Positions 1 through 8,992 are shown, numbered from the stretch's first letter. The stretch: 64,000 bases of DNA from Pontibacillus yanchengensis Y32 (GCF_000770635.1 NZ_AVBF01000008.1:1-64000); one strand, 5' to 3'. Numbers and translations: made by a program. The notes: generated by a model not told the origin, from the sequence alone.

Positions 1-127
1 TTGTTCCACGGCCACCTTTATTCCATTTAAAGAAACGGAAACATCTCTCTTCCACAAAATATCTCGAATCCAAGTCTTCAAGGTTATGGTGCTTATATGG
101 AAGAACATAAAACCATTTCATTACCAT
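1..127 (-). CDS. possible partial ORF running off the left edge, unrecognised
   Basis: On the minus strand an open frame starts at an ATG at 127 and leaves the window at position 1 without a stop, about 42 codons. It has no clear ribosome binding site, and the frame stays open upstream into the repeat remnant at 183-214, so the start is uncertain. The translation is rich in aromatic and charged residues (for example KWFYVLPYKHHN and FFKWNKGG) and I do not recognise it. It does not look like the N-terminus of Ku, the usual LigD partner. It could be the start of a real gene or chance. Confidence 0.2.
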   Translation of the reverse strand, partial: MVMKWFYVLPYKHHNLEDLDSRYFVEERCFRFFKWNKGGRGT

Positions 128-182
128 ATCAACAATAAGCTTTAACACAGCCAATGAGTAAAATGAACTGAAATTGCCAGAA

Positions 183-214
183 TAAGAACAAGAGCGCAAG
201 CGCCGTTTAGCGAC
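183..214. repeat. remnant of the 200-bp interspersed element
   Basis: The stretch GAACAAGAGCGCAAGCGCC followed by a TAGCGACGTA matches the left end of the two long elements at 13078 and 45430. The remainder of the element is missing. It lies directly ahead of the ligD ribosome binding site. Confidence 0.5.
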
Positions 215-258
215 GTATTTTGCTGCGGGCTAACTAATCGCCAACAAGGAGGAAACGT

Positions 259-2064
259 ATGCGGAAGCCAATGTTGCCAACTTTAACGGAGGAAGTTCCT
301 ACGGAAGAGGAATGGGTATATGAAGTGAAGTATGACGGGTTTCGTGTACTGATGCACTGGACAGAGGATGGTGTGGAGCTTTGGAGTCGAAACGGGAAAG
401 CGTTGCACGATCGCTTCCCGGAAATTGTAGAGAATTGCCAAGCCTTGTACCCTTCTATCACATCACACCTGCCTTTGTGGATAGATGGGGAATTAACTAT
501 ATTAAACACGCCATTGCAAGGGAATTTCCCCCTCCTTCAACAGCGAAATCGAATGCGCAATGAGAAGTCGATTGAAAAAGCAGCCAAGGCAAGACCAGCT
601 ACCGTCATGTGTTTTGATTTGCTCGAATACCAAGGGGAAGACATTACTTCACAAAATTATACTACGAGAAAACAACGACTCCATTCCATTTTGAGCGATG
701 TCTCAAGCGAACGACTTCTCTATGTCCCTTCTTTTGAGGATAAAGATAAATTGTGGGAAGATATTGTTTTACATCTAGGGGAAGGCATGGTTGCAAAAAG
801 AGGGACTAGCTCATATGGGGAAGGAGACCGTACAAGAGACTGGTTAAAAGTGAAAAATTGGCGTGTCGTTTCTGGCATCTTACATACCTTCGACCCATCA
901 AATGGGTATTACACATTATGTGTATATCGTGGGGATAACCTTGAAATGCTAGGCTCCTTTAAGCATGGTCTACCTAAAAAGGATAAACAAACACTTAAGC
1001 AGTTCTTTAAGAAGAATGGAACGTTGTACAACAAGGTGTACAGGCTTGAACCCAGTGCATGCGTGGATGTAAAGTGTTTGCATGCTCAAAAAGATGATCT
1101 TCGTGAACCTATGTTTAATTCCTTTCGATTCGACTTATCCCCAGAAGAGTGCACAGTTGAGAAGAAACAATGGGATTTAGCATTGTTTCCACATGTGGAT
1201 ATCACAAACGAGGATAAAAAGCTGTGGATAAAACCCACCTATACAAAACAAGACTTTCTGCTATATTTACGAAACATGGCGCCGTATATGCTCCCGTTTC
1301 TACAGGATAAGCGATTAACCGTTATTCGATATCCTGATGGTATTCATGAGGAATCCTTTTATCAAAAGCATTTGCCAGATTATGCACCTCAGTTTGTAGC
1401 ACCTATCGAGAAGGAAGGAGAAACGTTTTTCATGTGTCAAAATGTCTCATCCCTTGTCTGGCTAGGAAATCAGGGATCCATTGAGTATCATATTCCTTTT
1501 GAAAAAGAAGGTCATGGAGAACCAAATGAAATTGTCTTTGACCTAGACCCACCAGATAAGGAGGCATTTTCCTTATCCGTTCGAGCCGCTACACTCCTCA
1601 AGCATTTATGCGATAAATTGGAGATCTTCGTATTCGCCAAAACATCAGGAAACAAAGGGATGCAACTACATATCCCTATTCCTGAGCATTCATTCTCCTA
1701 TGACGAGACTAGGGTATTTACGGAAAAGCTTGCATCCTTACTCGTAAAGCAAGAACCTGATTATTTTACAACCGAGCGACTTAAGAAAAATCGCGGCAAT
1801 CGTTTATATATCGACTATGTTCAACATGCAGAAGGAAAAACAATTGTAGCTCCCTACTCTCCGCGAGCTACGGAAACAGGTACTGTGGCCACTCCAATTT
1901 TTTGGCACGAAGTGGATGAATCCCTCTCCCCACAAACATTCACGATGACCCATGTATTACAACGAGTACAAGAGCTTGGTTGCCCTTTTGCTGATATAGA
2001 AAATGCTCGCAAAGAACAAAATATCGATTCCATAAAAAAGCTCATCGATTCCGAAACGGAATGA
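259..2064 (+). CDS. ligD: bacterial NHEJ DNA ligase LigD (ligase + polymerase domains)
   Basis: A 601-residue two-domain enzyme of bacterial non-homologous end joining. The N-terminal half is an ATP-dependent DNA ligase: the adenylated lysine is K24 in EVKYDGFR, followed by the DGEL, EGMVAKR and LKVK nucleotidyltransferase motifs. The C-terminal part (about residue 310 on) is the primase-like polymerase domain, with the metal-binding FDLDPPD, the TSGNKGMQLHIP nucleotide motif and LYIDYVQH...APYSPRA. This ligase-first order and length match Bacillus LigD (YkoU); no nuclease domain is present. AAGGAGG lies 8-14 bases before the ATG. The partner Ku is not in the window. The gene converges on glutamate dehydrogenase with 11 bases between the stop codons. 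Confidence 0.95.
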   Translation: MRKPMLPTLTEEVPTEEEWVYEVKYDGFRVLMHWTEDGVELWSRNGKALHDRFPEIVENCQALYPSITSHLPLWIDGELTILNTPLQGNFPLLQQRNRMRNEKSIEKAAKARPATVMCFDLLEYQGEDITSQNYTTRKQRLHSILSDVSSERLLYVPSFEDKDKLWEDIVLHLGEGMVAKRGTSSYGEGDRTRDWLKVKNWRVVSGILHTFDPSNGYYTLCVYRGDNLEMLGSFKHGLPKKDKQTLKQFFKKNGTLYNKVYRLEPSACVDVKCLHAQKDDLREPMFNSFRFDLSPEECTVEKKQWDLALFPHVDITNEDKKLWIKPTYTKQDFLLYLRNMAPYMLPFLQDKRLTVIRYPDGIHEESFYQKHLPDYAPQFVAPIEKEGETFFMCQNVSSLVWLGNQGSIEYHIPFEKEGHGEPNEIVFDLDPPDKEAFSLSVRAATLLKHLCDKLEIFVFAKTSGNKGMQLHIPIPEHSFSYDETRVFTEKLASLLVKQEPDYFTTERLKKNRGNRLYIDYVQHAEGKTIVAPYSPRATETGTVATPIFWHEVDESLSPQTFTMTHVLQRVQELGCPFADIENARKEQNIDSIKKLIDSETE

Positions 2065-2073
2065 TGAGCTTTC
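2037..2073. terminator. bidirectional terminator overlapping the ligD stop
   Basis: A hairpin with arms AAGCTCATC-g-ATTCCG and CGGAAT-GATGAGCTT, loop AAA and flanking A and T runs. It serves both converging genes. The stem lies inside the last LigD codons and includes the stop codon. Confidence 0.75.
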
Positions 2074-2075
2074 CT

Positions 2076-3332
2076 TTAATCTACCCAACCTCGCGCATAC
2101 ATAGCATCACCTAAACGTTTTACTGCTAGGTAATAGGCGGCGTGGCGCATAGTCTTATTATTGTTAATGTCTTCTTTCATGCTATACACTTCTTCAAATG
2201 CCTTAGCCATATCTTTTTCTAGACGCTCGTTCACCACTTCTTCTGCCCAATGGTCGTGGGAATCATTTTGCATCCATTCAAATGAAGAAACCATGACGCC
2301 ACCTGCGTTACATAGAATATCTGGTATGACGAATACTCCCTTTTCAGCAAGGATGTCGTCACCCTCTCCAGATGTTGGCCCATTAGCAGCTTCTGCAACA
2401 ATGCTTGCTGTCAGCTTTGGTGCTGTCTCTTTGGTAATCTGATTCTCCAGTGCTGCTGGTACAAAAATATCACACTCTACTTCAAAAATTTCATTGGAGT
2501 TTTCATTGGTTGTGTATCCTTTTAATGACCCGTTTTCCTCTACATAATCCATCATTTCAGGAATGTTCAAGCCATCTTCATCATAGATCATCGCATCAAT
2601 ATCAGCGACTGCAACTACGTTTATTCCTTTTTCATAAAGTGTTTGAGCTGTTACGGACCCAACATTTCCAAATCCTTGGATGGCTACTTTAGTATCCTCC
2701 TTATCCATACCAAGCTTATCCATCGCTTGCAAGATATTCACCACCACTCCGTGCCCTGTTGCTTCCACACGACCTTCAGAACCACCGATTACTGGAGGCT
2801 TTCCTGTAATAAAACCTGGCACATTTCGTCCTCTAAGCTTAAAAAATTCATCCATCATCCAGCCCATCACACGTCCATCTGTATTTACATCAGGTGCGGG
2901 AATATCCTTTTGTGGCCCGATTACCGGTTCTATATTTTGAACATATTGTCGACTTAATTGTTGGAGCTCTCTTTTTGATAATGTATTCGGATCAACGATA
3001 ATACCACCTTTTGCTCCTCCAAAAGGAAGCTTTAAGATGGCTGTCTTCAATGTCATCCACATGGAAAGAGCTGTGACTTCCTCCTGATTAACATCAGGGT
3101 GAAAGCGAATGCCACCTTTTCCTGGTCCTAGCAAATCACTATGGACCGTACGATATGCCATAAAATTTTCGACAGTCCCATCATCCTTCTCTAGTGGGAT
3201 GGATACTGAAAAGTTGTGTTTAGGATACTTAAGAATTTGATAAACAGAAGTGGATAAATTTAATTCTTCTACTACTTCTTTTATTTGTTTTCTAAGTTGA
3301 TCTGTCGGATTCTGATTCGTCAAAACATACAC
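2076..3332 (-). CDS. Glu/Leu/Phe/Val dehydrogenase family, probable NAD glutamate dehydrogenase (RocG/GudB-like)
   Basis: A 418-residue catabolic amino-acid dehydrogenase that most likely deaminates glutamate to 2-oxoglutarate with NAD. The substrate domain has the conserved lysines K72 (GPGKGGIRFHP), K96 and catalytic K108 in PFGGAKGG. The Rossmann domain carries GFGNVGS. Length is typical of Bacillus RocG/GudB (about 425). It is somewhat divergent from these, so a leucine or phenylalanine substrate cannot be excluded. It is read away from the TetR gene at 3480 and shares the 140-base gap with it. Confidence 0.85.
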   Translation of the reverse strand: MYVLTNQNPTDQLRKQIKEVVEELNLSTSVYQILKYPKHNFSVSIPLEKDDGTVENFMAYRTVHSDLLGPGKGGIRFHPDVNQEEVTALSMWMTLKTAILKLPFGGAKGGIIVDPNTLSKRELQQLSRQYVQNIEPVIGPQKDIPAPDVNTDGRVMGWMMDEFFKLRGRNVPGFITGKPPVIGGSEGRVEATGHGVVVNILQAMDKLGMDKEDTKVAIQGFGNVGSVTAQTLYEKGINVVAVADIDAMIYDEDGLNIPEMMDYVEENGSLKGYTTNENSNEIFEVECDIFVPAALENQITKETAPKLTASIVAEAANGPTSGEGDDILAEKGVFVIPDILCNAGGVMVSSFEWMQNDSHDHWAEEVVNERLEKDMAKAFEEVYSMKEDINNNKTMRHAAYYLAVKRLGDAMYARGWVD

Positions 3333-3411
3333 TCCTTCGATTTACTGTCTATACCTTTTGTTCCCAAACGTTCTTCCATCGAAACCAAATTATGGGTATA
3401 AAGGCTAATGC

Positions 3412-3462
3412 TTGACACTACTTTTCTCACACGTTACTATTTAGCTACCGAACGTTAGGTAG
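3412..3462 (+). promoter_or_regulatory. promoter with TetR-type operator for the SMR operon
   Basis: TTGACA at 3412-3417 and TACTAT at 3435-3440 are separated by 17 bases. Immediately downstream, at 3445-3462, lies an imperfect palindrome with arms CTACC and GGTAG around an AACGTT centre (16 of 18 positions symmetric). A repressor bound there would cover the transcription start, as expected for autoregulation by the next gene. Confidence 0.6.
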
Positions 3463-3479
3463 TTATCGAGGTGATATAC

Positions 3480-4067
3480 ATGAGTAAGGATACCATTCTT
3501 CAAAGTGCCCTTTATTTATTTTCTCGAAAAGGATATGAAGGCACCTCCCTTTCTGAATTAGCCGCTCGATCAGGTATGAGAAAAGCATCTATTTATTCTC
3601 ATTTCACAAATAAAGAGGCTGTATTCTGGGAGGTAATCGACAGGGCTTTTCAGGAAGAATCCGAAAAATTTTCTGCCCTATTAATAGAGACGGAAGAGGA
3701 ATCATTTCAAGAACGATTGAACCGGATTATTGATTTACATGTCGATTTTTATAAACAAAACGACGAAAAAGCCAACTTGTGGAGAAGGATGACGCTTTTT
3801 CCACCTGAAGCGTTTCAAGAACGGTTGCAGAATAAATTGATGGAATATGAGCAACATTGTAATGCGCTACTTGAAAAGGAGCTAAATAGAGCAAAGAATG
3901 CAGGAGAAATAGCTGCTATTGATGCTAATACAGGGATAGCTATGATTCTATGCATGGTGGATGGCTTGTTCATGGAGTATAGCTATTATACGGAAGAAGA
4001 ATTTGATAAACGCGTACAAGCCGTGAAGCAAATGACATGGAGAGCGTTTATGCCAGTACAAGGCTAA
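3480..4067 (+). CDS. TetR/AcrR family repressor (YvdT-like)
   Basis: A 195-residue one-component regulator. Residues about 5-50 form the TetR helix-turn-helix (SALYLFSRKGYEGTSLSELAARSG...KASIYSHFTNKEAVFWEV). The helical C-terminal ligand domain is not conserved enough to predict a ligand. I chose the ATG at 3480 because GAGGTG sits 6 bases before it; a GTG at 3471 overlaps that site. It is followed after 19 bases by two small multidrug resistance genes, an arrangement like Bacillus yvdT-yvdSR, so it probably represses them in response to a toxic cation. Confidence 0.85.
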   Translation: MSKDTILQSALYLFSRKGYEGTSLSELAARSGMRKASIYSHFTNKEAVFWEVIDRAFQEESEKFSALLIETEEESFQERLNRIIDLHVDFYKQNDEKANLWRRMTLFPPEAFQERLQNKLMEYEQHCNALLEKELNRAKNAGEIAAIDANTGIAMILCMVDGLFMEYSYYTEEEFDKRVQAVKQMTWRAFMPVQG

Positions 4068-4086
4068 CAATCAGGAGGGATCATAG

Positions 4087-4437
4087 ATGGCATGGACATA
4101 TGTACTTATCGCAGGGTTAATTGAAATTATTTGGGTATTCAGCATGAAGCTATCAGACGGATTCACGAATCTTGTCCCAAGTGTTGTAACCGTGGTGGCA
4201 ATTGTCATTAGCTTTTATTTTGTATCCAAATCCATGGAAGCTCTACCAGTCGGTACAGCATACGCTGTATTCACGGGCATTGGTACGGTTGGTGCGGTTG
4301 TCATCGAATTTATCATGACACCAGATATGATGAATGTGGGCAAAGTATTCTTCTTGCTTTTACTGGTAACAGGAATTATTGGCTTAAAATTTACTGATAA
4401 AGATGAACAAGAAACCGCAAGCGAGGTGACGAACTAA
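4087..4437 (+). CDS. small multidrug resistance (SMR) transporter subunit 1
   Basis: A 116-residue four-helix membrane protein of the EmrE/SugE family, a proton-coupled exporter of cationic drugs or guanidinium-like compounds. It begins MAWTYVLIAGLIEIIWV and has the membrane-buried glutamate at E13 and the usual GTAYAVFTGIGTVG motif in helix 3. It has a short charged C-terminal tail. The stop codon overlaps the ATG of the next SMR gene, so the two are translationally coupled and probably form a heterodimer. Confidence 0.9.
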   Translation: MAWTYVLIAGLIEIIWVFSMKLSDGFTNLVPSVVTVVAIVISFYFVSKSMEALPVGTAYAVFTGIGTVGAVVIEFIMTPDMMNVGKVFFLLLLVTGIIGLKFTDKDEQETASEVTN

Positions 4438-4754
4438 TGGCATGGATTCAGCTTATCCTAGCAGGTTTTGCGGAGGTTACTGGAGTTACGTTTTTAAAGC
4501 TTTCCGATGGATTTCGCAATAAATTTTACATGGTCCTTATGTTTCTTGCAGGTGGAGTGAACTTCTATCTTCTCTCTAAAGCCATTGAAACGTTGCCTAT
4601 TAGTACTGCTTACGGGGTATGGACAGGAATTGGTTCACTTGGGACCGTCTTAATTGGTATGATTTTTTTCAAGGACTCGAAAGAATGGACAAGGCTTTTA
4701 TTTATGTCGTGTATTATTATTGGAATTGTAGGATTGAAAATGACGACAGCTTAA
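4437..4754 (+). CDS. small multidrug resistance (SMR) transporter subunit 2
   Basis: A 105-residue four-helix SMR protein with the buried glutamate E13 (LAGFAEVTGV) and STAYGVWTGIGSLG in helix 3. It starts one base before the end of the preceding SMR gene. Paired SMR subunits of unequal length are typical of antiparallel heterodimeric exporters (YkkCD, YvdRS and EbrAB types). The substrate is not evident. No guanidine riboswitch is visible upstream; control appears to be by the TetR repressor. Confidence 0.9.
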   Translation: MAWIQLILAGFAEVTGVTFLKLSDGFRNKFYMVLMFLAGGVNFYLLSKAIETLPISTAYGVWTGIGSLGTVLIGMIFFKDSKEWTRLLFMSCIIIGIVGLKMTTA

Positions 4755-4772
4755 GACTAGGTTATGTACACG

Positions 4773-4808
4773 AAACACTCTGATCCTCTTTGGGTTAGAG
4801 TGTTTTTT
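4773..4808 (+). terminator. terminator of the SMR operon
   Basis: A hairpin with arms AACACTCTGATCC and GGGTTAGAGTGTT (with G-U pairs), loop TCTTT, then a run of T. Confidence 0.75.
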
Positions 4809-4881
4809 AGTTACAACTTCCTATATTTTCAAATTATGTTACAGTAAATAAAAGCTCTCTAAATAAAAGGGGAAATGTAAG

Positions 4882-5682
4882 ATGAAGATAGAGAATCATA
4901 ATGGGGTCCAATCTATATTAGGAAAGGTGTCTTATCAAGACTTTTCCATGTCTGTTTACCAGTATCTTGTCGACGGTATGCTGATTGACACAAGTGCCTA
5001 CAGTCTATTAGATGAATTGATTCCTTTTTATAACGAACATGATATTGATTTTGTCAGCTTAACCCACAATCATGAGGATCATACAGGTACAGCCGCTTGG
5101 CTACAGCAGGAAAAGCAACTTCCTATCTATATACACCCCCAGTCCATTGAAGCTTGTGCACAAGAAGCTACCTATCCAGAATATAGACAAGTACTATGGG
5201 GTGTCAGACCGCCTTTTGAAACCCGCCCTTATGGCAATACCATTGAATCTAGGCAGTACACGTGGGATATTATTCATACTCCTGGACATGAAGAAAACCA
5301 CGTTTGCTTATTGAACAAACAAACAGGCGCCCTGTTCTCTGGCGATTTATTTATTACACCAAAAACGAAAATAATCATGAAAGACGAGTCCATAACTGAG
5401 ATTATGTCCTCTATCCGAAAAGTCCTATCCTATGATTTTGAGGAGATGTACTGCTCTCATTCAGGTTATCACCCGGACGGGAAATCCATGTTTACGAAGA
5501 AGCTAAACTACCTGGAGGAATTAAGCGGAAACGTCCTTCATCACTATGCAAAAGGGATGACGATTGAAGAAATTGATCAAGAGCTTTTCCCTAAAGTGCC
5601 TATGCTCACCTACTATTCTGATCATGAATGGGACTCGAAGCATATGATCCGTTCTATTGTTGAAGATAGTGGAAGGTCATAA
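4882..5682 (+). CDS. MBL-fold metallo-hydrolase
   Basis: A 266-residue metallo-beta-lactamase-fold hydrolase. The dinuclear zinc site is intact: H62, H64, D66 and H67 in THNHEDH, H136 in HTPGHEENH, an aspartate in FSGDLFI, and a late histidine in the SHSGYHP segment. The C-terminal helical part resembles the extra domain seen in many glyoxalase II-like and hydroxyacylglutathione-hydrolase-like proteins. The substrate is not predictable. AAGGGG precedes the ATG. It is a single-gene unit with its own terminator. Confidence 0.85.
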   Translation: MKIENHNGVQSILGKVSYQDFSMSVYQYLVDGMLIDTSAYSLLDELIPFYNEHDIDFVSLTHNHEDHTGTAAWLQQEKQLPIYIHPQSIEACAQEATYPEYRQVLWGVRPPFETRPYGNTIESRQYTWDIIHTPGHEENHVCLLNKQTGALFSGDLFITPKTKIIMKDESITEIMSSIRKVLSYDFEEMYCSHSGYHPDGKSMFTKKLNYLEELSGNVLHHYAKGMTIEEIDQELFPKVPMLTYYSDHEWDSKHMIRSIVEDSGRS

Positions 5683-5685
5683 TAT

Positions 5686-5734
5686 AAAAAAGAGAGCTCA
5701 ACGTTTCGTTTAAACGCTGAGCTCTCTTTTTTTC
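5686..5734. terminator. bidirectional terminator
   Basis: A strong hairpin, arms AAAAAAGAGAGCTCA and TGAGCTCTCTTTTTTT, between the converging metallo-hydrolase and aminopeptidase genes. Confidence 0.85.
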
Positions 5735-5741
5735 TTTTCGA

Positions 5742-6983
5742 TTAGTCGAAGCTAATAGCCCAGTTTCCGTTACGGAAAACTGGTTCTGTTGTGCCATCTT
5801 CTAGCACACCATCAATGTCCATATTAGCTGATCCCATCATGAAGTCTTCGTGCACCATGCTGTCATTCACTCCATGGTTTGCTTTTTCTTCCTCATTCAT
5901 ATCAGAACCGCCTTTTACATTGGTAGGATAAGCTCCACCTAATGCAAGGTGACAAGAAGCGTTCTCGTCATATAGTGTGTTAAAGAAAATAAGCTCTGAT
6001 TGAGAGATTGGGGAGTGATGCGGCACGAGTGCTACTTCACCAAGATGACGCGCTCCTTCATCCGTATCTAATAGAAGCTTTAACGTCTCTTCCCCTTTTT
6101 CCGCTTTAAAATCTACAACTTTACCGTTTTCAAAGGTTAACGTGAAGTTTTCGATTAAGTTACCGGCATAGTTTAATGGCTTCGTACTTGTAACGGTACC
6201 ATTCACACCATCTTTGTGAGGCATTGTGAATACTTCTTCTGTCGGCATATTTGGATTGAATTTCACACCCTGCTGCGTTTTCGTATCCCCACCATGCCAT
6301 ATATGATTGTCTACAAGCTGAACAGATAAGTCTGTACCTGGGGCTTTATAAACAAGCTTCTTATATTGTTTCTGATTTAAATACTCACGAGCTTTTCGGA
6401 GCGTCGCATTGTGCTCTTCCCAAGCTTGGATTGGATCCTCTTGATCTACACGAGTAATTTGGAAAATCTTATCCCATAGCTGGTCGATTGCTTCGTTGAC
6501 CTCTAAGTCAGGGAAGATTTTCTTTGCCCAGTTTTCTGTTGGAACAGAGACGATGGACCACGCTACTTTATCATTCATAATGTACTCACGATATTCCTTC
6601 AACGCCTGACCGCTCGCCTTATTCGTAGCCGCAACACGCTCTGGATCAATATCTTTCAGTAGATCTGGATTTGGTGCATAGATAGATAGGATAGCCGCTC
6701 CATCCTTCGCATAGCTCATCACTTCATCCACTTTCCACTGAGCCACATTTTCCAGCACTTCCATCGGTGCATGCTTCATTTTTAAGTATGTTAAATCCTC
6801 ATCATTCCATCTCACATGAACATCCTTCGCACCAGCTTCATACGCCTTACGAGCTACCGTGCGAACAAAGTCAGCACTTTCAACAGGAGCATTGATCATA
6901 ATCGCTTGCCCCTCCTGAAGATTAACACCTGTATGTATCGCTAAATCTGCATATTTCTCTAACTGTTGCTGTGTTGGTTCCAT
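5742..6983 (-). CDS. ampS: M29 family metallo-aminopeptidase (AmpS/PepS)
   Basis: A 413-residue cytoplasmic aminopeptidase with two metal ions, of the thermophilic metalloprotease family M29. The N-terminus (LEKYADLAIHTGVNLQEGQ) is characteristic. The metal-binding residues of the family are visible in the C-terminal half: the glutamate in RHLGEVAL, the histidine in ASCHLALGGAYP and the H-x-D pair in VHEDFMMGS. Length matches Bacillus AmpS (about 410). It probably removes N-terminal residues from peptides. It is a single-gene unit, and the long repeat array lies just upstream. Confidence 0.9.
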   Translation of the reverse strand: MEPTQQQLEKYADLAIHTGVNLQEGQAIMINAPVESADFVRTVARKAYEAGAKDVHVRWNDEDLTYLKMKHAPMEVLENVAQWKVDEVMSYAKDGAAILSIYAPNPDLLKDIDPERVAATNKASGQALKEYREYIMNDKVAWSIVSVPTENWAKKIFPDLEVNEAIDQLWDKIFQITRVDQEDPIQAWEEHNATLRKAREYLNQKQYKKLVYKAPGTDLSVQLVDNHIWHGGDTKTQQGVKFNPNMPTEEVFTMPHKDGVNGTVTSTKPLNYAGNLIENFTLTFENGKVVDFKAEKGEETLKLLLDTDEGARHLGEVALVPHHSPISQSELIFFNTLYDENASCHLALGGAYPTNVKGGSDMNEEEKANHGVNDSMVHEDFMMGSANMDIDGVLEDGTTEPVFRNGNWAISFD

Positions 6984-7098
6984 TCTAATTTCCCCCTATA
7001 CACTAGTTTTCTTTTTATCTATTATTTCATAGATTGGAATACATGACCAGCACTAGCCCCTCCTAGCTAATGCTGCAGGAGGGTGTGTGGGGGTGGGT

Positions 7099-7465
7099 TA
7101 TGCTTGGGTTTCTTGTTATATGCGTGAGTTTTCCGTGATATGCGTGACTTCACTACCTATATGCGTGGATTTCCCCTCGATATGCGTGACTTTCCTACCG
7201 ATATGCGTGGGTTCTCCTTCGATATGCGTGACTTCACTACCTATATGCGTGGGTTTTCCCTCTATATGCGTGACTTCACTACCTATATGCGTGGATTTCC
7301 CTCGATATGCGTGACTTCCTACCGATATGCGTGGGTTTTCCCTCGATATGCGTGACTTCACTACCTATATGCGTGGGTTTTCCCTCGATATGCGTGACTT
7401 CCTACCGATATGCGTGGGTTTCCCCTCTATATGAGTGAGTCTCCTACCGATATGCGTGAGTCCAC
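7099..7465. repeat. tandem array of about 17 units of 20-21 bp (TGCGTGA/TGCGTGG core)
   Basis: The core TATGCGTG recurs at 7121, 7141, 7162, 7183, 7204, 7225, 7246, 7267, 7288, 7308, 7328, 7349, 7370, 7391, 7411, 7432 (as TGAGTG) and 7453; a degenerate copy lies at 7099. Units alternate between a GTGAC type (tail TTCACTACC or TTCCTACCG) and a GTGG type (tail TTTTCCCTCG), so the higher-order repeat is 41-42 bp. The array fills the gap between the photolyase stop and the aminopeptidase promoter. Open frames across it are artefacts of the 21-bp period. Confidence 0.95.
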
Positions 7466-7478
7466 GCTCGCTATTCCA

Positions 7479-8921
7479 CTACTCTTCATTCCCCTCAAAC
7501 ATTGCGATGGCTTTCTTCCTCATCACTTTATGATCAACGGTCGGCTCAGGGTAGTCTTTTCCAATGATACAGCCATACTTCTCCTGTTCCGCTTCTGTCA
7601 TTTTCGAAGGTTCATGAATGTATTTCTTCGGTACATGTTTCAGTGCTGGTAGATAACGTTTGATAAATTCCCCATCTGGGTCAAAGCGCTCGGATTGACG
7701 TGTTGGGTTGAAGACACGAAAGTAAGGCACCGCATCTGTTCCTGTTGAAGCTGCCCATTGCCACCCACCGATATTCGAAGCTGGGTCATAATCGATTAGA
7801 TGATCTTGAAAGTAACGCTCTCCTTTACGCCAGTCCATCAAATAATCCTTTGTCAAAAAGGAGGCAACGACCATGCGGAGGCGGTTATGCATCCAGCCAA
7901 TCTCATTGATTTGTTTCATAGCTGCGTCTACAATCGGAAAGCCAGTCTCCCCGTTCTTCCATTTCTCGAAGAGTTCCTCGTCTTGATTCCAATCGATTTG
8001 TTGGTATTTCGAGCTTATTTCTTCATCTTTGCAGTTTGGATGGACGTAGTAAATCATATTGTAAAAATCTCTCCATGCAATTTCCGAAACAAACGTTTCC
8101 AATCCCTTCGCTTCGCCGTATTCTTGCTGTACTTCCATTGCTTTATGATAAACAGTCCGTGGCGAAAGTACACCACATTTCAAATAAGGGGAAATCATAC
8201 TCGTCGCCCTTTTTGCTGGAAAATCACGTTCCTCTTCATATGCCTTCACTTTGTTATGCAAAAAATAAGCCAGGCGTTGAATCGCTGATTTTTCTCCAAT
8301 ATGGTTCCATTCCCTCGTACACTTTTGGATTAGATTTTGAAATGACTCACTACCGCCCTGAAAATGCTTGGTGAAATCAGTACCGTATTGTTGTAACTTT
8401 TGTTTATCTACGTTGAAGACAGCTGGCTTATCTAGCGAGCTCCACCTTCGATAATAAGGCGTAAAAACCGAATAGAATCCGCCGTCTGGCTTCTCGACTT
8501 CCTCTGCCCCATGAATATGAGCGTCTACATAGCGATGTACCTGAATTCCTTCTGTTTCGAGCCAATGCGTCATATGTTCATCCCGCTTGCGACCGAAACC
8601 TACTTCGTCCAAATTAAAATGAACAGACTTGATTGCCGGAACCTTTTCAAGTAGATGTCGAAACGCATCCTCGGTATCTCCTTCGATAAAGTGGAAGGGG
8701 ATTTTATATTCTTGCGCCTGCTGCGCTACATCCTCCACCGTACGAAAAAAATAATCATGACGTACCGTAAACGATTCATTTAACGCAGGATGTATGTGAA
8801 AAACCGCCATAATGGAACGATTGTGCTGCTCTGCATCTTTCATAGCATAGTAAAGTGCCTTATGGTCCTGTAGTCGTAAATCTTGCCGGAACCAAACGAC
8901 CACCACATCTGATTGTGACAT
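7479..8921 (-). CDS. phr: deoxyribodipyrimidine photolyase
   Basis: A 480-residue photolyase/cryptochrome family flavoprotein that repairs cyclobutane pyrimidine dimers using blue light. The N-terminal alpha/beta antenna domain starts VVVVWFRQDLRLQDH. The C-terminal FAD domain shows the family signature around HNRLRMVVASFLTKDYL, WRKGERYF, DYDPASNIGGWQW and FRVFNPTRQSERFDP, including the conserved tryptophans. Length equals the family norm (about 470-480). GAGAGGAGACG precedes the ATG. The tandem array begins right after its stop codon. Confidence 0.95.
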   Translation of the reverse strand: MSQSDVVVVWFRQDLRLQDHKALYYAMKDAEQHNRSIMAVFHIHPALNESFTVRHDYFFRTVEDVAQQAQEYKIPFHFIEGDTEDAFRHLLEKVPAIKSVHFNLDEVGFGRKRDEHMTHWLETEGIQVHRYVDAHIHGAEEVEKPDGGFYSVFTPYYRRWSSLDKPAVFNVDKQKLQQYGTDFTKHFQGGSESFQNLIQKCTREWNHIGEKSAIQRLAYFLHNKVKAYEEERDFPAKRATSMISPYLKCGVLSPRTVYHKAMEVQQEYGEAKGLETFVSEIAWRDFYNMIYYVHPNCKDEEISSKYQQIDWNQDEELFEKWKNGETGFPIVDAAMKQINEIGWMHNRLRMVVASFLTKDYLMDWRKGERYFQDHLIDYDPASNIGGWQWAASTGTDAVPYFRVFNPTRQSERFDPDGEFIKRYLPALKHVPKKYIHEPSKMTEAEQEKYGCIIGKDYPEPTVDHKVMRKKAIAMFEGNEE

Positions 8922-8992
8922 TGTATCGTCTCCTCTCTCTTCTATTTAACATACCATTATCCTAAGTGCCTTCAAACTAACGGATGTGCCAT

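Noticed and set aside
2161-2957. Plus-strand ORFs opposite the glutamate dehydrogenase gene
   Set aside because: These are antisense shadows of a strongly conserved coding sequence, without ribosome binding sites.
7087-7361. Open frames on both strands through the repeat array near 7.1-7.4 kb
   Set aside because: The 21-bp period is a multiple of three, so several frames stay open by repetition. They have low-complexity translations and no convincing ribosome binding sites.
7099-7465. CRISPR array
   Set aside because: The unit is only 20-21 bp with no long constant repeat alternating with unique 30-bp spacers, and no cas gene is near.
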